NCBI GenBank assembly: GCA_014885115.2
Contig: WKLE02001175.1
Coordinates: forward strand, 3,108 to 14,894
Direction of reading: 5' to 3'
DNA length: 11,787 bases
From: Asterionellopsis glacialis
Lineage: Eukaryota; Bacillariophyta; Plagiogrammaphyceae; Rhaphoneidales; Asterionellopsidaceae
This document shows, in pieces, positions 8,783-11,787 of this stretch. The translations under genes and the position numbers were made by a program. The notes below the pieces were generated by a model. That model worked only from the letters and a program-made list of their open reading frames with translations. It ran no database searches and was not told the DNA's origin. Numbering within the stretch: the stretch's first letter is position 1; every line of letters begins with the position of its first letter.

Positions 8783-9436
8783 CTAAATTAAAGTACCTCC
8801 ACATACCTCAATGTACGCTCCTTTCTGAAGTAGCATTTGGTGTAAATACTGTAAGTTTTGGCAAGAATAATTCACATGCACTGAGTTTAAACTATAACAT
8901 TCAAAACCTTCACAAGTAATTACATTTGCCAAGGAGATAACATTAAAATTGCAAATTGAGGCATTCCGTAAAGCCAAAAAGAGTTATGGGGTCCATGTGT
9001 CTGGAATGGCTACAACAAAAGAAAGGGATTCAGAAGAAATTGTAGAAGTATCTTCCTTATCTCTTCTTTCTTCAGGATCATAACTAACACTCTTATGAAT
9101 TACAACATCCATGTCTGATAAGCCACTACCATCTTGTTGCTTTTTCAATTGCTGTGTTGATACAAGTTTGGTTGCCCTAACAGGAGTTGCTTTCCTTGAA
9201 GCCTTCATGATTTGTAACAGGCTTGAATCTGCTGGATCTCCTCTCAAGTCAAATATGTTCACAGCTGCATGTAGCTCCAATATGCCCCTGTTTCTTGTTA
9301 TCCGTGGTTCCTTTTTATGTACATGATATGCCTTAATGTGTGATGCAGATCCACACCTCATTATGGATGTTACTAGTGTAGGAAATGTAAAAATAGCGCT
9401 GTTATTGCCATTGTTGTTGAAAGTGAGTTGTGTCAT
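8783..9436 (-). pseudogene. Unidentified protein frame, interrupted by one TAA
   Basis: From ATG 9436 the minus strand is open for 150 codons to TAA 8984-8986. The same frame continues about 66 codons to TAG at 8783-8785. The product is hydrophilic, with a Asn/Thr-rich start, basic middle segments (KKEPRITRNRG, KASRKATPVRATK) and a Ser/Asp/Glu-rich stretch. A run this long is unlikely by chance at this AT content, which is the main argument for a real or recent gene. It converges on the gene ending at 8668. I recognise no domain, and the TAA may simply be the true end, making the downstream part untranslated. Confidence 0.4.
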
Positions 9437-9481
9437 TGCAATGGAGTTTGTGCTGCTGCTGGTTTGGAGAACAAAAGTGGT

Positions 9482-9536
9482 CTCTGTAGGTTTCTACAGA
9501 GTTGTACTGAAAACCACCGTCTGTTTGTGTGGTTTT
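9482..9536. repeat. Two adjacent perfect hairpins
   Basis: The first is ctctgtag (9482-9489), loop gttt, ctacagag (9494-9501), an 8-bp stem. The second is aaaaccac (9510-9517) and gtggtttt (9529-9536), an 8-bp stem with an 11-base loop. They sit just upstream of the minus-strand frame's ATG (9436), in its would-be leader. A role in RNA structure or as element ends is speculative. Confidence 0.55.
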
Positions 9537-9701
9537 TAAGTTTGAGTACCAGGCCTACAGTTGCGCTATGAGCCAAATCAGAAGAGGAGTGAAGAAATAT
9601 ATTATTTTTATTTGTCTTTTAGAGGGTGCATAACTTAGTGAAAAGTTAGAAAATGAGGAATTAGCAGTTTAGATCAGGGCAAAAAAGGCCATTTAATAGA
9701 T

Positions 9702-9804
9702 TATGAGGTTAGACTCCACCTTCCTAACAGGCCACAAATAGTAAAATGAGAAAATTGGTGTTTCACTATTTTGCTGGAGTTAGAATGTGGAGTCTAACCT
9801 CATA
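9702..9804. mobile_element. MITE-like fold-back element with perfect 19-bp terminal inverted repeats
   Basis: ttatgaggttagactccac (9701-9719) is the exact reverse complement of gtggagtctaacctcataa (9787-9805). If the TA at each edge (9702-9703 and 9803-9804) is a target duplication, the element is 99 bp (9704-9802) with TGAGG...CCTCA ends, as expected of a Tc1/mariner-type miniature element. The interior contains a second short inverted pair, aaatagt and actattt. It has no coding capacity. The TA duplication overlaps the symmetric part of the repeat, so it is not independent evidence. Confidence 0.6.
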
Positions 9805-9884
9805 ACCTGTTACAATCTTGTTACTCTTTCACCAATACACAAAAGAGGATCCAGTACAACTGTACATACCACAAATCTACCAAA

Positions 9885-9902
9885 CGTATACTTCAGTATA
9901 CG
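9885..9902. repeat. 7-bp stem hairpin cgtatac-ttca-gtatacg
   Basis: cgtatac (9885-9891) and gtatacg (9896-9902) form a perfect stem around a 4-base loop. It sits just before the coding-like frame that begins near 9917. Its function is unknown. Confidence 0.45.
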
Positions 9903-9916
9903 CCACCATAATCAAG

Positions 9917-10681
9917 ATGATTATGCTCATCGGTTGAGGGACTGGTGGCCGTGGACAAGGCAATGGCCATGGGGACCGCTCAAGTGCGGTACCAAAAGGG
10001 CAGAACACAGCTGGCACAATGACCCAACTGTATGCTAACGTGCACAACAACGTCATGCCAACTTCGCATCAAGAAGACAATGGTCCCTGGACCACAGTAT
10101 CTTGCAACAACAAGTCGGGTGCCACCATTGGCAGTGAACACTCTACTCATTACAAGTACCACATTCATGTACACATGACACTTGTCAAAGACAACAATAC
10201 GAACTTCATCAATATACCCTATCATTAACATCTCTTCTGCAACGAGCTCTTCAGAGTCAACAAAACAACCACATGCTTCAAATGGATGGAAGAAGAATCC
10301 AATAACATCACTACCAAAACTAATCCTATTACAGCAGCAGCTCAACTTCCCAATGACAAACAAAAACTCTCCGAATGGATAGCAGGAGTGACTGCAACCA
10401 CAAATAATTCTAATGCCCAAGTTCTCAAGTTCTAGATGTTCATCAAAATATCCACACAATATCACCAGTTTCATGAACTTATGAAACCATGGCTTGACAC
10501 AAACAAACATCGCATGTGGACATCAAAACTGAGTACTACCAACAATCATATCCTTGCCTGGGTTGAGGATGCTCACCCTGACTGGACCCACCTAGACGAA
10601 CTTTAGAAATCATTGTCCGAACTCATTATCTTAAACTCAGAATTTATGACGTGCGAGATAGATCTACATCCTCGTATGTGA
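9917..10681 (+). pseudogene. Degraded Gly/Arg-rich, Thr/Asn-rich protein, resembling diatom multicopy proteins
   Basis: One frame reads through a Gly/Arg-rich start (GTGGRGQGNGHGD, 9938-9976), a Thr/Asn/Lys-rich body with HYKYHIHVHMTLVKDNN, FKWMEEESNN and LPNDKQKLSEWIAGV, then FHELMKPWLDTNKHRMW and WVEDAHPDWTHLDEL, and ends at TGA 10679-10681. Stops at TGA 9935, TAA 10226, TAG 10433 and TAG 10604 interrupt it. The layout, with a basic Gly-rich start, a beta-rich body and an HPDW-type motif near the end, resembles proteins I associate with multicopy, perhaps transposon-linked, genes in diatoms. The opposite strand is also open over 9980-10510, but there it codes for a Cys/Val/Phe-rich composition typical of an antisense reading. 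I therefore prefer the plus strand. Confidence 0.45.
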
Positions 10682-10952
10682 AAATTTGGAAAAAATATCA
10701 ACTATAAAAAATGAACAAATACAGGAGAGCAATGATGCCAATGTAAGTGAAAACAATACATTACTTAGGAGACAAGAAAAAGGGGAATAGCTGTTGGTGA
10801 GAGATGTGAGCATACCCTTGAAGAGTATGTCCAAAATCCAAGAATTAGATTCCGTGGAGTGGCTGACAGACAGGGTTTTGAAACTCGATATAATTGACCT
10901 CAATGGGGACATGGAGATCAATTCTGATGACTCAGACGATGATTTAGTGTGA
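10662..10952 (+). pseudogene. Acidic, hydrophilic C-terminal fragment, one in-frame stop
   Basis: A frame shifted relative to the preceding region reads ENLEKISTIKNEQIQ, NTLLRRQEKGE, TAG (10788-10790), then LKSMSKIQELDSVEWL, DRVLKLDIIDLNGD and an acidic end SDDSDDDLV before TGA 10950-10952. It has no ATG of its own. It is probably the C-terminal part of the preceding degraded gene after a frameshift around 10660-10680. A 190-codon frame on the opposite strand (10664-11236) covers the same DNA but is rich in Leu/Phe/Ser, as expected of antisense. The strand choice rests on composition only. Confidence 0.38.
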
Positions 10953-11250
10953 ATTTTACCCATCAGATCTGTTAGATAGATACATAAACTAATATATTCC
11001 GGCCCAACATTGCAGATGAGGCCCTTCATAAGGCAACTTAGAGCATATGAATTTAGTTGGGCCAGATTATAACTAAAAAATGTTATTAGTAAAAGGTTTG
11101 GTGCTAACTTCTGACCAAATAATGGGATGAAACGGATCATTTCCAGAGTGTTGGGGTCTAAAACAAGAAAATTAAAAAAAAATAAAATTTGTAGATGAAG
11201 CACGGAAAATCTGTCCCCGGGGGGTTGAATTTTCATGCTTACAAAGAGGA
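10953..11250. other. Non-coding interval
   Basis: Apart from the inverted repeat above, I see only AT-rich sequence with an A-rich run (11173-11187) and a G-run near 11218. No gene on the plus strand. The minus strand is open, but I treat it as antisense of the acidic fragment plus chance extension. Confidence 0.4.
10992..11072. repeat. Inverted repeat with ggcccaac/gttgggcc core
   Basis: ggcccaac (11001-11008) and gttgggcc (11056-11063) are exact reverse complements 47 bases apart, and the match continues imperfectly into the AT-rich flanks on both sides. The GC-rich core stands out in AT-rich DNA. It may be the end of a small degraded element. No target duplication was found. Confidence 0.45.
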
Positions 11251-11442
11251 GTGAATGTAAGCCGATCTACCAAGAAAAGGCGGGGCTTGTTAAAAAGATC
11301 AAGGAGTACCCCTGTATACGTGAATTTACACGATGAGCGCTCTAGTACTGGTTCTACGAGAGCTATTTCTAAAAAGCCTGCGATTTCTGTCCAAAATTGG
11401 CTGGTATTGGCTGCATCTTCTGTCAAATTTATACTTGCTTAA
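11176..11442 (+). CDS. Weak candidate: short basic open frame, product unknown
   Basis: The plus strand is open from 11176 to TAA 11440-11442 with no ATG; a GTG lies at 11251. It would code for a basic Ser/Arg-rich peptide (STKKRRGLLKRSRSTP) followed by a short hydrophobic end. The minus strand is open over almost the same span (11172-11426) and does have an ATG. Neither resembles a family I know, so this may be an exon, a fragment or chance. Confidence 0.15.
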   Translation, partial: KKIKFVDEARKICPRGVEFSCLQRGVNVSRSTKKRRGLLKRSRSTPVYVNLHDERSSTGSTRAISKKPAISVQNWLVLAASSVKFILA

Positions 11443-11787
11443 CAGGTACCAGGTACCGGTAGGATCGCCTTTGATGACGTTGTCTTTATAGAGTCATTTC
11501 CATCTTTACTTCAAGTACTACTGCAATAGTACAGGTCATTAGCAATTCCACAGGTACACTGAAATTTTATGTTGGTACTATTCGCTTGGCTGGTCCAGAG
11601 AAGAATCCTACCGTCCCGCCTCTAGGTATTTACGTAGAATCGAATCCCACGATTCAATCAAGGTCGGTAACATCAGGACCTACTTAGAAGGTTCTACGCA
11701 TTAAATAAAAAATATACTTATTTTTAATATTTTGTCAATAATTTATTACAGCCTACATTTTCCATACGTGTAGTCCACATAAACCTA
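11443..11787. other. Non-coding end of window with small palindromes
   Basis: GGTACC occurs twice within 13 bases (11445-11450 and 11452-11457), followed by ACCGGT. Further on, gaatcg (11637-11642) and cgattc (11650-11655) form a 6-bp stem with a 7-base loop. The last 90 bases are very AT-rich. No open frame of note is present. Confidence 0.45.

Noticed and set aside
9980..10510. 176-codon minus-strand open frame
   Set aside because: Codons align with the plus-strand reading, and its Cys/Val/Phe-rich composition is what an antisense of a Thr/Asn/Lys-rich protein gives. The plus strand has more natural features, though it contains stops.
10664..11236. 190-codon minus-strand open frame
   Set aside because: Leu/Phe/Ser-rich and antisense to the hydrophilic, acidic plus-strand fragment. 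The length is notable, so transcription on this strand would change the call.
1..11787. CRISPR array, tRNA, rRNA or bacterial defence system
   Set aside because: No regularly spaced short repeats with unique spacers, and no cloverleaf or rRNA-like segment was found. The only regular array is the coding LRR repeat, and gene style is eukaryotic.

Overview
This is an AT-rich eukaryotic nuclear window, most likely from a diatom. The main evidence is a leucine-rich-repeat (BspA-type) / ankyrin-like / EF-hand / protein-kinase gene with a C-terminal region of a type I associate with diatom genomes. There are no bacterial operons, Shine-Dalgarno signals or rRNA/tRNA genes. The genus cannot be fixed from the sequence alone, and all family assignments come from reading motifs, not from a database search.

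Layout. Positions 1-1040 are non-coding, with three inverted repeats and a possible TATA box. Positions 1041-5065 (+) hold one long gene, readable almost end to end as an acidic N-terminus, seven 69-bp leucine-rich repeats, an ankyrin-like region, an EF-hand, a Ser/Thr kinase-like domain with HGD in place of HRD, a conserved C-terminal region and a basic tail. It is broken by five in-frame stops and seven frameshifts. All seven shifts are consistent with loss of one base, and most lie in homopolymer runs. Positions 5066-6260 are non-coding except for a possible short intron. Positions 6261-8668 (+) hold a second long protein of unknown function, with a CxxC motif, a GG-x-L-x-G-x-x-C-R motif and a Lys/Arg-rich segment. 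It is interrupted by three TGA codons at places where Trp would fit, by one TAA, and by a frame change.

Positions 8783-9436 (-) hold a convergent unidentified frame split by one TAA. Positions 9480-9905 are crowded with hairpins, including a 99-bp fold-back element with perfect 19-bp arms that looks like a miniature inverted-repeat transposon. Positions 9917-10952 (+) hold a third degraded coding region: a Gly/Arg-rich start, a Thr/Asn/Lys-rich body with an HPDW motif, and an acidic tail. It resembles proteins I associate with multicopy or transposon-linked genes in diatoms. The rest, to 11787, is largely non-coding with small palindromes.

Every long frame in the window is interrupted. Either this is a gene-poor, transposon-rich region holding decayed genes, or the sequence carries uncorrected single-base deletions. 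The first gene fits a deletion-type error model unusually well, but its five nonsense codons need real mutations, or substitution errors too. I see no clear sign that these genes act in one pathway.
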